Of a DNA stretch of 64,000 nucleotides, positions 55,147-63,358 are shown piece by piece. Below the pieces are notes generated by a model. It was not told where the DNA came from, ran no database searches, and saw only the letters and a list, made by a program, of their open reading frames with translations. The position numbers and the translations under genes were made by a program. Source of the stretch: CBDCYS01 sp965226245 (GTDB lineage: Bacteria; Acidobacteriota; Terriglobia; Bryobacterales; UBA6623); the NCBI GenBank assembly GCA_965226245.1, contig CBDDCL010000015.1, forward strand, positions 4,588,001 through 4,652,000, given 5' to 3'. Position 1 is the stretch's first letter, and the number at the start of each line of letters is the position of its first letter.

Positions 55147-57485
55147 CACACCCGGCAGAGCCGCAGCCAAGCACAAAACCCGCCGACGCTGGTCAACTCT
55201 CCTCCTATCCCGCGGCCCTGCCGTTTCTGCCGCTGCTCTATGTCGCTTGGGCGGATGGAGAATTGACACAAGCCGAAATCGACAGCATCCAAGCAAAGCT
55301 GGCCGGGCAGTCTTGGCCTGAGGAGGGCGCTCACGAGGCGCTGCTATCTTGGCTGCGTCCGGAAGCCCCGCCGACGCCCAACCAGCTTCAGTCACTGTTG
55401 CGGACGATCCGGGCGCTGGGTTCGGATCTGCCTCCTGAGCAGCGCCGCTCGCTGGTCGATCTTGGGTTGGAATTGGCCCAGGCCGCCGCCGACAGCGCCC
55501 AGGAGTGGCCAACCGCGGAAGTACGCCAAGCTCTGGGGGAGATCGAAGAAACTCTTGGCGTTGTGGGCGCCGAGGTTTCCGATCGGCTTCTGGAGCAGCA
55601 CTGGCCTCCTCTTGACGGCGGCCGTGTTTCCGGCGGCATTGATGCCGAAGCGCTGTTACGGCTCCTGGATGGCCCGCATCAGGAAGTTCGCGAGCAGGTA
55701 AGAGCCGTCCTGCGGCAGCCAAGATTTCAGCACGTGCATGGGCTCGGCACTGCCTCCTACCGGGAACAGGTATATCGCTGGTGCCGGGTGCTGGCCGGCC
55801 ATGGTTTTGGCGCCCTCCATTTCCCCGTGCCCCATGGCGGCTCCGGCGATATGGGCAAGTTCCTGGCCGCTTTTGAAACCTTGGCATTCCACGATCTGAG
55901 CCTGCTCATCAAGTTCGGAGTTCAATTCGGCCTTTTTGGCGGAAGCATCCTGATGCTGGGAACCGAGCGTCATCACCGCCGCTATTTGGCCGATACGGGG
56001 ACCCTTGAACTGCCTGGCTGCTTTGCCATGACTGAGCTGGGGCACGGCTCCAACGTTTATGACATCGAAACCGAGGCGCATTACCGTCCGGAGTCGGAAG
56101 AGTTTGAGATCGTCACCCCCGGCGAGTCAGCTCGCAAGGACTACATCGGGAACGCGGCCTGCCACGGCCGCCTGGCGACGGTGTTTGCACAGCTTTTCGT
56201 CCGGGGCGAACGGCAAGGAATCCACGCCTTGCTGGTCCCGATTCGAAACAAGGACGGTAGTGTCCGGGACGGCGTGCGTATCGAGGATTGCGGCGAAAAA
56301 CTCGGACTCAACGGTGTCGACAACGGCCGGATCTGGTTCGACCATGTGCGGGTCCCTCGAGAGAACTTGCTCAACCGCTTTGCCGAGGTGAGCCCGGACG
56401 GCGAGTACTCGAGCAGCATTCCCAGTCCCTCACGACGTTTCTTCACCATGCTGAGCGCCTTGGTGGCGGGCCGAGTGAGCATCGCACTGGGCGCCTTGAG
56501 CGCAAGCAAGTCCGGGCTTGCCATCGCCATTCGTTATGGAGAGCGGCGCCGCCAGTTCGGGCCCGAAGGAGGGGAACAATTCCGTCTGCTGGATTATCGT
56601 TCTCATCAGCGCCGGCTGCTGCCACCGCTGGCTTCCGCCTATGCGCTCCATTTTGCGCTGCGGCATCTGGCGCGCCGCTTCGTTGAGCGCTCCGAACAAA
56701 ACGAGCGCGAAGTCGAGGCCCTCGCCGCAGGACTGAAAGCCTATAGCACTTGGAATAATATCGAAACTCTCCAAACAGCGCGGGAATGCTGCGGCGGGCA
56801 AGGCTACCTTGCCGTCAATCGCTTCGCCGCTCTCAAAGCCGACACCGACATCTTCGCTACGTTCGAGGGAGACAATACCGTGCTGATGCTGCTGGTGGCC
56901 AAGGGTCTATTGACTGAATATCAGCGCCAATTCGAGGATTTCCGGCCGTTCACGTTGCTCAAGTATCTCGGCCGACGGGCCGGCACGGCCCTGACGGAGC
57001 TGAACCCGGTTGTGACGAGGCTGACCGACGAAAGTCACCTCCTCGATGCGGAATTTCACCTGGCGGCGTTCCGTTATCGCGAGGAGAGCCTGCTGCGGTC
57101 GGTGGCGGCCCGGCTGAGACATCGTATTGAGGAAGGTCAAGATTCTTACCATGCCTTCAACGACTGCCAGGATCACCTGCTTTCAACTGCTCACGCGCAT
57201 GTCGAACGAGTCGTGCTGGAACAGTTCATCAAGGCTGTCGCGGCATGCCAGCCCGAATCGTTGCGAGACTCTCTGCAACCGCTCTGCGGGCTTTTCGCCC
57301 TCTCGCGGCTCGAAGCCGATCGCGGCTGGTTCCAGGAAAGCGGCTATCTATCGAGCGGCAAGTCCAAAGCCATCCGGACGCAGGTCAACAAACTCTGCGC
57401 CGAGCTGAGACCCGGCGCCGTAGCGCTAGTCGACGCCTTTGGTATTCCGGATGAGCTGCTGGGAGCGCCGATTGCGGCTCCATGA
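55143..57485 (+). CDS. acyl-CoA dehydrogenase/oxidase with an N-terminal TerB-like domain
   Basis: A 780-residue protein. Residues about 25-150 resemble a TerB/helical domain (PFLPLLYVAWADGELTQAEI, ... the A.ADG(E/V)...E...I pattern). Residues about 190-760 form an acyl-CoA oxidase-type flavoprotein: FPVPHGGSGDMGKFLAAFET, LPGCFAMTELGHGSNVYDIE (FAD/acyl-CoA contacts), GLNGVDNGRIWFDHVRVPRE, YGERRRQFG, TARECCGGQGYLAVNR and ATFEGDNTVLMLLVAK. The FEGDNTVL segment is the oxidase/long-chain dehydrogenase signature. It would oxidise acyl-CoA esters in the cytoplasm. A TerB-like fusion to this enzyme class is unusual. Confidence 0.88.
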   Translation: MTHPAEPQPSTKPADAGQLSSYPAALPFLPLLYVAWADGELTQAEIDSIQAKLAGQSWPEEGAHEALLSWLRPEAPPTPNQLQSLLRTIRALGSDLPPEQRRSLVDLGLELAQAAADSAQEWPTAEVRQALGEIEETLGVVGAEVSDRLLEQHWPPLDGGRVSGGIDAEALLRLLDGPHQEVREQVRAVLRQPRFQHVHGLGTASYREQVYRWCRVLAGHGFGALHFPVPHGGSGDMGKFLAAFETLAFHDLSLLIKFGVQFGLFGGSILMLGTERHHRRYLADTGTLELPGCFAMTELGHGSNVYDIETEAHYRPESEEFEIVTPGESARKDYIGNAACHGRLATVFAQLFVRGERQGIHALLVPIRNKDGSVRDGVRIEDCGEKLGLNGVDNGRIWFDHVRVPRENLLNRFAEVSPDGEYSSSIPSPSRRFFTMLSALVAGRVSIALGALSASKSGLAIAIRYGERRRQFGPEGGEQFRLLDYRSHQRRLLPPLASAYALHFALRHLARRFVERSEQNEREVEALAAGLKAYSTWNNIETLQTARECCGGQGYLAVNRFAALKADTDIFATFEGDNTVLMLLVAKGLLTEYQRQFEDFRPFTLLKYLGRRAGTALTELNPVVTRLTDESHLLDAEFHLAAFRYREESLLRSVAARLRHRIEEGQDSYHAFNDCQDHLLSTAHAHVERVVLEQFIKAVAACQPESLRDSLQPLCGLFALSRLEADRGWFQESGYLSSGKSKAIRTQVNKLCAELRPGAVALVDAFGIPDELLGAPIAAP

Positions 57486-57590
57486 ACCTTGCATCAAAAC
57501 ACGCGGAATCAGAACCGTGAACCTAGGAAGGCGCCTGCCGAGAGAAGATTCCCATCCTCATGAACGATCTTATGAGCAGCAGGCCATGAG

Positions 57591-57857
57591 CTACTTCCGG
57601 CCGCTGCTCGGAGGCGGCTCGATCGGGGGGCCGCTGCCCTTCACCTTTGAAAGTACCGCCTCAAAAAGGTCGGCTTTCTTGCTGGGCTTCTTTTTCGTCC
57701 CGCCTTTGCCGTGCCGGTAGTTGTGCTCGTGGTAACAGGTGCGGCATTGCACCTTGGCGGGCTCGCCGTTGACGATCGCCATGATGGAATGGTTCGTCAG
57801 CAAACGGCACTTCGTGCAGTGGTCGTCAATGATGTCACCTAGACGGATCTCCGACAT
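57591..57857 (-). CDS. small cysteine-rich (zinc-finger-like) protein
   Basis: An 88-residue protein starting MSEIRLGDIIDDHCTKCRLL. It has two Cys pairs (CTKC and CRTC, about 24 residues apart) with intervening TNHSIMAIVNGEPAKVQCRT, a probable zinc-binding module. A lysine-rich segment (HGKGGTKKKPSKKADLFEAV) follows. Very similar small proteins are familiar from acidobacterial and deltaproteobacterial genomes as conserved hypotheticals. Function unknown. It is on the opposite strand between the TerB fusion and the thioredoxin pair. Confidence 0.7.
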   Translation of the reverse strand: MSEIRLGDIIDDHCTKCRLLTNHSIMAIVNGEPAKVQCRTCYHEHNYRHGKGGTKKKPSKKADLFEAVLSKVKGSGPPIEPPPSSGRK

Positions 57858-57860
57858 CAC

Positions 57861-58461
57861 AGGGGTCTCCAGGAAGGATTCCTATTATCTCATAGGCAAC
57901 GGCCGAAACAAACACCACCACCCCTTTTTCGCCTTTTTTCGGAGGGACTTACGTAGAGCGCAGGTGGTATCGGGATGCCGCAGCGTCCCGATGTGGCACA
58001 CGCTGAGGTCAGGCCGCTGGCCTGGCCATCTGCCCGCCCGGAGTGATAGATGTCGACAATGAAGAGAGTTTTATCGGAAGCGCCACGCCAGGTCTACCCG
58101 AGCCCTGAGAACGCCGTCAGCGGCTTCTCTGGGCTTGTTTTTGGTGGTCTTGACCCCAAGGCCAAGCCCCGTTTAAAGGCCCAGAATCGCGCCTCTGGCG
58201 CGCCTTCGTGCCAACAGGGCTGTCGTCTTTCGCCTAAATATTGCGACTGCCGCCAGTAGGTTGGTACTTGCCTTCCGGCGTTAAATTCGTTGTGTTCACT
58301 GTGGGTCCCTTGCGTACTCGCCGACCTTGGCTAGAAGCTTTTGGTAGTTCTTTCGTTTTTCGATGCGAAGGGTTTCAAAGACGATTTGCGGAACCACAGA
58401 GAAGCTGCTGACAGGGGATCCGGCCACGAGGCACGATAAAACCTGGCCGCTATTGCAGCCG
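57861..58461. other. intergenic region with hairpins, no supported gene
   Basis: A 600-bp stretch between the zinc-finger gene and the TlpA-like gene. A stem CGGGATGCC.../...CGTCCCG lies near 57970-57992, and a second GC-rich hairpin (CAGGCCGCTGGCCTG) near 58010. A frame at 58050-58259 and a minus-strand frame ending near 58313 show no recognised domain and are left uncalled. Confidence 0.4.
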
Positions 58462-59028
58462 CTACTCTTGTGCCCTGAGCAGCTCGGTGATGGCCTCTTC
58501 TACGTCCTTCTCGGTGAACTGCTGGTTGGGGTCGTCGCCGGTCAACCGGTGGCGCAACTCTCCCTGACGATCGTAGATGAAGACCGCGGGGATGCCCAGC
58601 AGATCGAGCTTCTCAAACGCGTCGGTGATGTTTTCATTCATCAGGTAGTTGGTGAACGTCGCATTCTGCTCGATCAGGAACTGCCGTGCGGCTTCCACCG
58701 CTTCCTTGTCGTCCCGGTTGTCCAGGCACATCGAGATGAACCTCACTCCCTCGTCCCGGTATTCTCCGTGCATCGTGACCATGTGCGGGAAGCGTTCCAG
58801 GCAGGGCGCGCACCAGGTCGCCCACATGTCAACGACGACGATCTGGCCCTTACTGGCCCCGAGCTCTCGCTGCCATTCGGTGAAAGTGATCGGCGCCAGC
58901 GAGACGCCGGGCGCAGTTTCCTCCTCCGCCCGAGGCTGGGGCGAACAGCCGCCAGCCAGCAAGGCAACGACAAGCAGCAGCGGCGCGCTCCGCACTATGC
59001 GGCGGGGGCCTCGTACTCCACCGTGCAT
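58462..59028 (-). CDS. TlpA/ResA-like thiol-disulfide lipoprotein
   Basis: A 188-residue thioredoxin-fold lipoprotein. The lipobox is in LLLVVALLAGGC (Cys about residue 28). The redox site is WATWCAPC in VVVDMWATWCAPCLERFPHM (about residues 70-77), with the cis-Pro in LLGIPAVFIYD. It would reduce or shuffle disulfides in the periplasm, for example in cytochrome c maturation, as known TlpA-type proteins do. It overlaps the upstream redoxin gene by 34 bp, so the two form a coupled pair. Confidence 0.9.
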   Translation of the reverse strand: MHGGVRGPRRIVRSAPLLLVVALLAGGCSPQPRAEEETAPGVSLAPITFTEWQRELGASKGQIVVVDMWATWCAPCLERFPHMVTMHGEYRDEGVRFISMCLDNRDDKEAVEAARQFLIEQNATFTNYLMNENITDAFEKLDLLGIPAVFIYDRQGELRHRLTGDDPNQQFTEKDVEEAITELLRAQE

Positions 59029-59648
59029 CCCTGGGCGCGGGTTTCGGTCACCTCCACCGACTTGCCGGCCAAAGTCGCTTCGATCGCGTCCTTGCCGTAG
59101 AGCTGGGTCGGGTCACCCTTGGTGTAGTCGAGCGAACCGTCCCGCCGCATCTGGGCCGGCGAGTTGTGCAACAGACCCATGTAAACCAGCTTGCGGTCCT
59201 TGTTGAATACGAAGAACTCCGGCGTCCGCGTGGCGCCCAGTTTGCGGCCCAGCTCCTGGCTCTCGTCAAACACGTAGGTGAAGTTGTAGCCAATCATGGC
59301 GGCGCGCTTCTTCATGGCCGCCAGGCGGTCTTCCTCACGGTGGTTCACGCTGACCCCCACGAACCGCACGCTGCGGCCCTTCAGCTCACCAACCAGCTTG
59401 ATGAGATCCTTCTCCACGCCCTTCACCCAGGGACAGTGGTTGGCCAGAAACACCAGAATCAGCATCTCCTCTTTGACGTCACTGGAAGAGAGCTTGCTCC
59501 CATCCGTGGCCGGCAAGTTGCTGAACGCCGGAAGCGGCGCCCCGATGTCGACGACTTTGTTGAACTGTGCGGCCTGGAGCGAACTCCACACAATCAATGA
59601 AACGGTCACTAGCGCTAACGTACTGATTCCGTAGCGGCGAGAACTCAT
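58995..59648 (-). CDS. exported AhpC/TSA-type thioredoxin-like protein
   Basis: A 217-residue exported redoxin. A signal peptide (ISTLALVTVSLIVWSSLQAA) precedes a thioredoxin/AhpC-TSA fold with the active-site segment FLANHCPWVKGVEKDLIKL, where a single Cys (CPW) replaces the usual CxxC. The cis-Pro region is GATRTPEFFVFN, and the C-terminus has GKDAIEATLAGKSVEVTETR with one further Cys (RAQGCTVEY). Such CPW proteins are common next to TlpA-like genes in Acidobacteria and Planctomycetes. ATG 59648 (GGAGG 8 bp upstream) is chosen. It overlaps the TlpA gene downstream. Confidence 0.88.
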   Translation of the reverse strand: MSSRRYGISTLALVTVSLIVWSSLQAAQFNKVVDIGAPLPAFSNLPATDGSKLSSSDVKEEMLILVFLANHCPWVKGVEKDLIKLVGELKGRSVRFVGVSVNHREEDRLAAMKKRAAMIGYNFTYVFDESQELGRKLGATRTPEFFVFNKDRKLVYMGLLHNSPAQMRRDGSLDYTKGDPTQLYGKDAIEATLAGKSVEVTETRAQGCTVEYEAPAA

Positions 59649-59813
59649 GGCTGGCCTCCTTTGCAGACTCAAACGTACTCACAAACTCACATTCTATTTT
59701 AACAATTCTTGGCGGTGAACTTCAATACGAGACCACGCGGTTTCCATGCTGTAATTGAGAACAGCGGCGATGATGACCCCTGCAAGGCCTTAGCGCGGCA
59801 GACGAAACCAGAG

Positions 59814-59900
59814 GACACCGAGCTGACGTTCCAGTATCAGGGGCGGCATTTCCGGCTGACCGACGTGCACGGGAACGTGCTGAAGCCGCTGCTGGGGTAA
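59814..59900 (+). pseudogene. C-terminal fragment of a DUF1501 gene
   Basis: TELTFQYQGRHFRLTDVHGN and VLKPLLG, then TAA. It matches the end of the intact DUF1501 protein in this window (TKLTFKFRGRDFRLTDVAGN, VIHKLLA). The preceding residues show no further similarity, so about 29 codons of a former DUF1501 gene remain. Confidence 0.7.
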
Positions 59901-60002
59901 CAGAGCCCAGAACGCAAGTGACGGGCCGAAGATCTGAAGGCCTGACGTGGTCGTTGACCCGTCGCTCACTCGCTGACCCGTCGCTTGCGCTCAGGGCTCT
60001 GT
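59900..60002. repeat. inverted pair of REP-like repeats
   Basis: ACAGAGCCCAGAACGCAAGT GACGG (59900-59924, two parts) and its near reverse complement CCGTCGCTTGCGCTCAGGGC TCTGT (59978-60002) form a stem of about 25 bp with few mismatches and a 53-bp loop. The loop holds a further partial copy (GACCCGTCGCT near 59956). It starts exactly after the DUF1501 remnant's stop. Related single copies lie at 47474 and, less exactly, 17478. Confidence 0.6.
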
Positions 60003-60029
60003 CTGTTGTGCTGAGATCGCGCGGCGGCT

Positions 60030-60749
60030 CTACCCAAACAGCTCTGCCAAAAAGTTCCGCGTCGACTGCCAGGAGCGCCGGTCCGCGGCCGCATGATAGC
60101 GGACCCCGAGGTTGAGGTCGTTGGCAGCGGGGTTGGTGAAAGCGTGGAGAGCGTTGCCGTAGGCGTGCAGCTGCCAGTCGGCGCCGGCTTCGGTCATCTC
60201 TTTCGCGAAGGCGCTGACCTGCGCTGGCGTCGCCATGGGGTCGTCCCAGCCGTGCAGGGCCAGCACCTTGGCCGTGATCTTGACGCCGGCGGTATTGTCC
60301 GGGGCGCCCAGCAGCCCGTGGAGACTGACGACGCCTTGGACGTCTCCTCCGGAGCGAGCGAGATCCAGCACGCAGAGTCCCCCGAAGCAGTAGCCCATGG
60401 CGGCGATTCGCGACGCATCCACCATGGGCCGGTCACGGAGCACTTCCAGAACCGTCGCCAATCTTCCTTGAAGCATGCCGCGGTCGTCCAGGAACGGCTG
60501 CATCAGCTTGGCGTTCTCTTCCGTTCCCCCGCCGAGGACTCCTTTGCCGTAAAGGTCGTGAGCGAATCCGGCATACCCCAACTCCGCAAGCCGCCGTGCC
60601 TGGGCGCACTCGAACTCACTTCTTCCGGCCCAAGCATGGGAGATCATGACTCCCGGCATGGAAGCGGCCCCGGCGTCATCCCACGCCAGATATCCCTCGA
60701 GAGTGACTCCGCTGTCCGTGTATTCAACAAATTCTGTTTTGATTGCCAT
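60030..60749 (-). CDS. dienelactone hydrolase family protein
   Basis: A 239-residue alpha/beta hydrolase. The nucleophile elbow is MGYCFGGLCVLDLARSGG (Cys nucleophile, about residue 122), the acid lies in HGWDDPMATPAQ, and the catalytic His in GNALHAFTNPAAN. The N-terminal EGYLAWDDAGAASMPGVMIS and GRSEFECAQARRLAELGYAG are typical of dienelactone hydrolases. Members hydrolyse lactones or esters; the natural substrate is unknown. It is alone on the minus strand. Confidence 0.93.
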   Translation of the reverse strand: MAIKTEFVEYTDSGVTLEGYLAWDDAGAASMPGVMISHAWAGRSEFECAQARRLAELGYAGFAHDLYGKGVLGGGTEENAKLMQPFLDDRGMLQGRLATVLEVLRDRPMVDASRIAAMGYCFGGLCVLDLARSGGDVQGVVSLHGLLGAPDNTAGVKITAKVLALHGWDDPMATPAQVSAFAKEMTEAGADWQLHAYGNALHAFTNPAANDLNLGVRYHAAADRRSWQSTRNFLAELFG

Positions 60750-61030
60750 TCGATTGCTCCGTCATGTTAGGCCGCCGAACGGCCGGACGTTCTCTATCTA
60801 CAAGAGGATAGCCGGAAAACCGCGCAAATGCAGCCAAACCGCGGCACAGTCCGTTATCTGCCGGCCCGCTGTCACGTGCAGAAAAACTGCGGGGCTCTTC
60901 GACAAGAATCTACAAGTTGCTGTATGATTGGCGGACTACGCTAGCGTGCCGCCCGAAAATGCCGCAGCCACAGCCGCTGACGTGAGCACCTGCATAGGCC
61001 GGATCATCACCAAGCTAGACTAGGTTTCAA

Positions 61031-61747
61031 GTGCCCGCAACCGCAAAACCCGCCCCCGACATCCCCGAGATCGTCGAGATTCCCGGCGGAGAATACCTCA
61101 TGGGACAGGACGACGGCCGCGATGAGGAGCGGCCCGTGCACGAAGTCTGCGTCCAGGCGTTTGGCCTGGCGCGCTTTCAAATCACCAACGAGCAATACGA
61201 CGCGTTTTGCCGCTCCTCGGGCCACAGTCCGACAAAATTCCGCAACAACGACGAACTAAACCAACCCCTACAGCCGGTGACCGGACCCAGTTGGTTCGAC
61301 GCCGCCGCCTATTGCGAGTGGCTGTCGCAAACAACAGGCAAACGCTTTCGCCTGCCGGGGGAGACCGAGTGGGAATGGGCCGCGCGCGGCGCACTGGCGG
61401 GTCAGCTCCACCCCTGGGGAAACGAAGCGGTCACCGAGCGCGAAAACTACCACACCCGCTGGCAAACAGGTCCCGAGCCCGTGGGGACATCGCTGCCGAA
61501 CGGATTCGGCCTCTACGACATGTGCGAGAACGTGCACGAGTGGTGCTCGGAATGGTACGACCCGAAATACTACGAAGTATCACCCCGCAACAACCCGCGG
61601 GGCGCAACCGCCGGAACCCGCCGAGCCTCGAGAGGAGGCGCCTGGCGCCACCAAATCAAGATCTCCCGCTGCGCCGCCCGCAGCAGCATCCCCCCCGAGC
61701 TTGAATACGCCGACTACGGCTTCCGCGTAGCTTGCGAGTTAGGCTAA
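61031..61747 (+). CDS. formylglycine-generating-enzyme-like protein (SUMF1 family)
   Basis: A 238-residue FGE-sulfatase-fold protein, starting with GTG. Family segments are IPGGEYLMGQDDGRDEERPV, ARFQITNEQYDAFC, PVTGPSWFDAAAYCEWLS, FRLPGETEWEWAARGA, NGFGLYDMCENVHEWCSEWY, RASRGGAWRHQIKISRCAAR and the closing DYGFRVA. The domain is complete and about the size of a minimal FGE domain. The Cys pair that copper-dependent FGEs use is not seen: RGGAW is followed by HQIKISRC with only one Cys. It is therefore more likely an FGE/EgtB-like relative with another role. Confidence 0.88.
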   Translation: MPATAKPAPDIPEIVEIPGGEYLMGQDDGRDEERPVHEVCVQAFGLARFQITNEQYDAFCRSSGHSPTKFRNNDELNQPLQPVTGPSWFDAAAYCEWLSQTTGKRFRLPGETEWEWAARGALAGQLHPWGNEAVTERENYHTRWQTGPEPVGTSLPNGFGLYDMCENVHEWCSEWYDPKYYEVSPRNNPRGATAGTRRASRGGAWRHQIKISRCAARSSIPPELEYADYGFRVACELG

Positions 61748-61784
61748 CGTAGTGCGTGTCCAATGAAAGTTGCGCCGGCCTGAC

Positions 61785-61832
61785 GTGGCGCACGCTTTCA
61801 GCGTGCCGTGTCGGCATTCCGGCCGGCATTGC
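61785..61832 (+). repeat. dispersed palindromic repeat, copy B
   Basis: GTGGCGCACGCTTTCAGCGT followed by GCCGTGTCGGCATTCCGG. GCACGCT/AGCGTGC forms a strong stem. It matches copies at 25081 and 39719 and lies in the 111-bp gap between the FGE-like gene and the 3' end of ychF. Confidence 0.6.
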
Positions 61833-61858
61833 TTCGACACTCGTGCCGGGCCGGCCCC

Positions 61859-62932
61859 CTACCCGTGCCGAATCACCAGCACGTCCCCGTCCTGCACAAC
61901 ATACTCCTTTCCCTCCAGGCGCAGCTCCCCGTGCTTGCGTGCATCGGCGTACCCCCCGCGCTCGACGAGCAACTCCCACTGAATCGTTTCCGCCCGAATA
62001 AACTTCTTCGCAAAGTCCGTGTGGATCGTGCCGGCGGCCTTGACCGCCCGAGTGTTCTTGGGAATCGTCCAAGCCCGAACTTCCTTCTCTGCCGCGGTCA
62101 AAAACGACATCAGCCCCAGCAGCGAGTACGTAGCCCGAATCAGCCGGTCAACCCCTGTCTCCGTCAGCCCGTAGCCTTCGAGATATTCGCGGGTTTCCTC
62201 GGGTTCGAGCTCGGTCAGCTCCGCCTCGACGCTGCCGCAGACCGCCGTCACCTCGGCGTTCTTGCGGCCGCCCAGCCAGCGATCGCGATACCCTTGCTCG
62301 ATCTTGTGAAGCTCTCCGGCTTGCGGTTCGCCAACATTGAGCACCAGCAGCATCGGCTTCGCGGAGAGAAACTGGAATCCGCGCAGCCGTTTTTCTTCAT
62401 CGGCTTCCAGCTCCATTTCCCGCAGCGGCCGTTCGGATTCGAGAAACTCCTTGGCCTTGACCAGCAGTGCGTGTTCGCGCGGCAGCTCAGGATCCTTGAT
62501 CCGCCCCATATCCTTTTCCACGCGCGCCAGGCGTTTTTCGATCACCGCGAGATCGTTGAGAATCAGCTCCAGATCGAGATTTTTCCAGTCCCGTTCCGGA
62601 TCGATATCACCCTCGGCGCGCGCCACCATGTCGCTCTCAAAAACCCGCAACACATGAGCAAACGCGTCGGCCAAGCGCAGGCTGCCGACGTAGCTCGCGT
62701 CGTTCAACCCCCCCCGTGAAGTGGCAGGCATATCGGCATACTCGATCGTCGCGGGGATAACTTTGTCGGGCTCGAAGACCTTCGCCAGCGCTTCGAGCCG
62801 ATGGTCGGGAACTTGCGTCACGCCGACCTGCACCGCCGTCCCGCCCATGTGCGTTTCGCGCGACATGCCGGTCAAGATCGTAAAAAGCGAAGTCTTGCCG
62901 ACTTGCGGCAGTCCGATAATAGCCGTTTTCAT
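61859..62932 (-). CDS. ychF: redox-regulated ATPase YchF
   Basis: A 357-residue Obg-like ATPase (OLA1 family) that binds ribosomes and is linked to oxidative-stress responses. N-terminal P-loop GLPQVGKTSLFTILTG (usual form GLPNVGKST), switch region ATIEYADMPATSRGG in place of the canonical DxxG followed by LxxGAxxGxGLGN, a coiled-coil helical domain (about 120-210), LLVLNVGE (NxxE base specificity) and a C-terminal TGS domain (about 275-357: AAEKEVRAWTIPKNTRAVKA, HGELRLEGKEYVVQDGDVLV). The P-loop and switch differ from the textbook consensus, but the overall length and TGS end are YchF. Confidence 0.9.
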   Translation of the reverse strand: MKTAIIGLPQVGKTSLFTILTGMSRETHMGGTAVQVGVTQVPDHRLEALAKVFEPDKVIPATIEYADMPATSRGGLNDASYVGSLRLADAFAHVLRVFESDMVARAEGDIDPERDWKNLDLELILNDLAVIEKRLARVEKDMGRIKDPELPREHALLVKAKEFLESERPLREMELEADEEKRLRGFQFLSAKPMLLVLNVGEPQAGELHKIEQGYRDRWLGGRKNAEVTAVCGSVEAELTELEPEETREYLEGYGLTETGVDRLIRATYSLLGLMSFLTAAEKEVRAWTIPKNTRAVKAAGTIHTDFAKKFIRAETIQWELLVERGGYADARKHGELRLEGKEYVVQDGDVLVIRHG

Positions 62933-63040
62933 GAGCGTCTAACGAACTAGCTGGATGCACGCAGGGGCGCGAGGCCCCCGCTGAGCAGGGGGGCGCATCC
63001 AGCCCCAATACCGTTCAAGGCCGGCCTTCGCAAGTTCGGA

Positions 63041-63102
63041 CTTTGAGCCGCGAAGCGGCGCAGGATCGTAGCCCATGGGTGGAGCGAAGCGCAACCCTGG
63101 GT
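63041..63102. repeat. dispersed 60-bp repeat, copy 2 (inverted)
   Basis: CTTTGAGCCGCGAAGCGGCG followed by CAGGATCGTAGCCCATGGGT and GGAGCGAAGCGCAACCCTGG. It is the reverse complement, with few changes, of the copy at 32830-32890, and lies downstream of a run of GC-rich intergenic sequence upstream of ychF. Confidence 0.65.
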
Positions 63103-63114
63103 AACATCCCTGTT

Positions 63115-63162
63115 GTAGCACAATAGAAATGTCCCCCTCGGTAGCACAATAGAAATGTCCCC
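63115..63162. repeat. doubled IS terminal repeat
   Basis: Two direct copies of CACAATAGAAATGTCCCC, each preceded by GTAG, at 63115-63136 and 63141-63162 (26 bp apart). They share the core AGAAATGTCC and the doubled arrangement with the element at 52941-53369. They lie just downstream of the transposase fragment on the minus strand, so they should be that IS element's right terminus. Confidence 0.65.
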
Positions 63163-63358
63163 TTGGGTTTGTTGTTTGTAAGTTTGTAAGAGAGAATCGT
63201 CGTCGTCGGGGCTGTGGGAATGTGGGAATCGCTTTAGCGATTTCCAAGGGACGGTGGGAAGGGTGGGAAACCGGTCGTTGTGATGCGAACCCTCTTCGCT
63301 GTTCGCCGAGGTTTTCCACGCTTTCCATCCGGCCCGTCATTTCCACAGCCCTGCCTTT

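Noticed and set aside
58310..58450. Minus-strand frame ending IEKRKNYQKLLAKVGEYARD after the TlpA-like gene
   Set aside because: No start codon with a ribosome site and no recognised family; possible fragment only.
60300..60320. CAGCAGCCCGTGG inside the dienelactone hydrolase gene, matching the terminus of the 156-bp element
   Set aside because: It encodes normal protein sequence (LHGLLGA), there is no inverse partner, and the match ends at the coding context.
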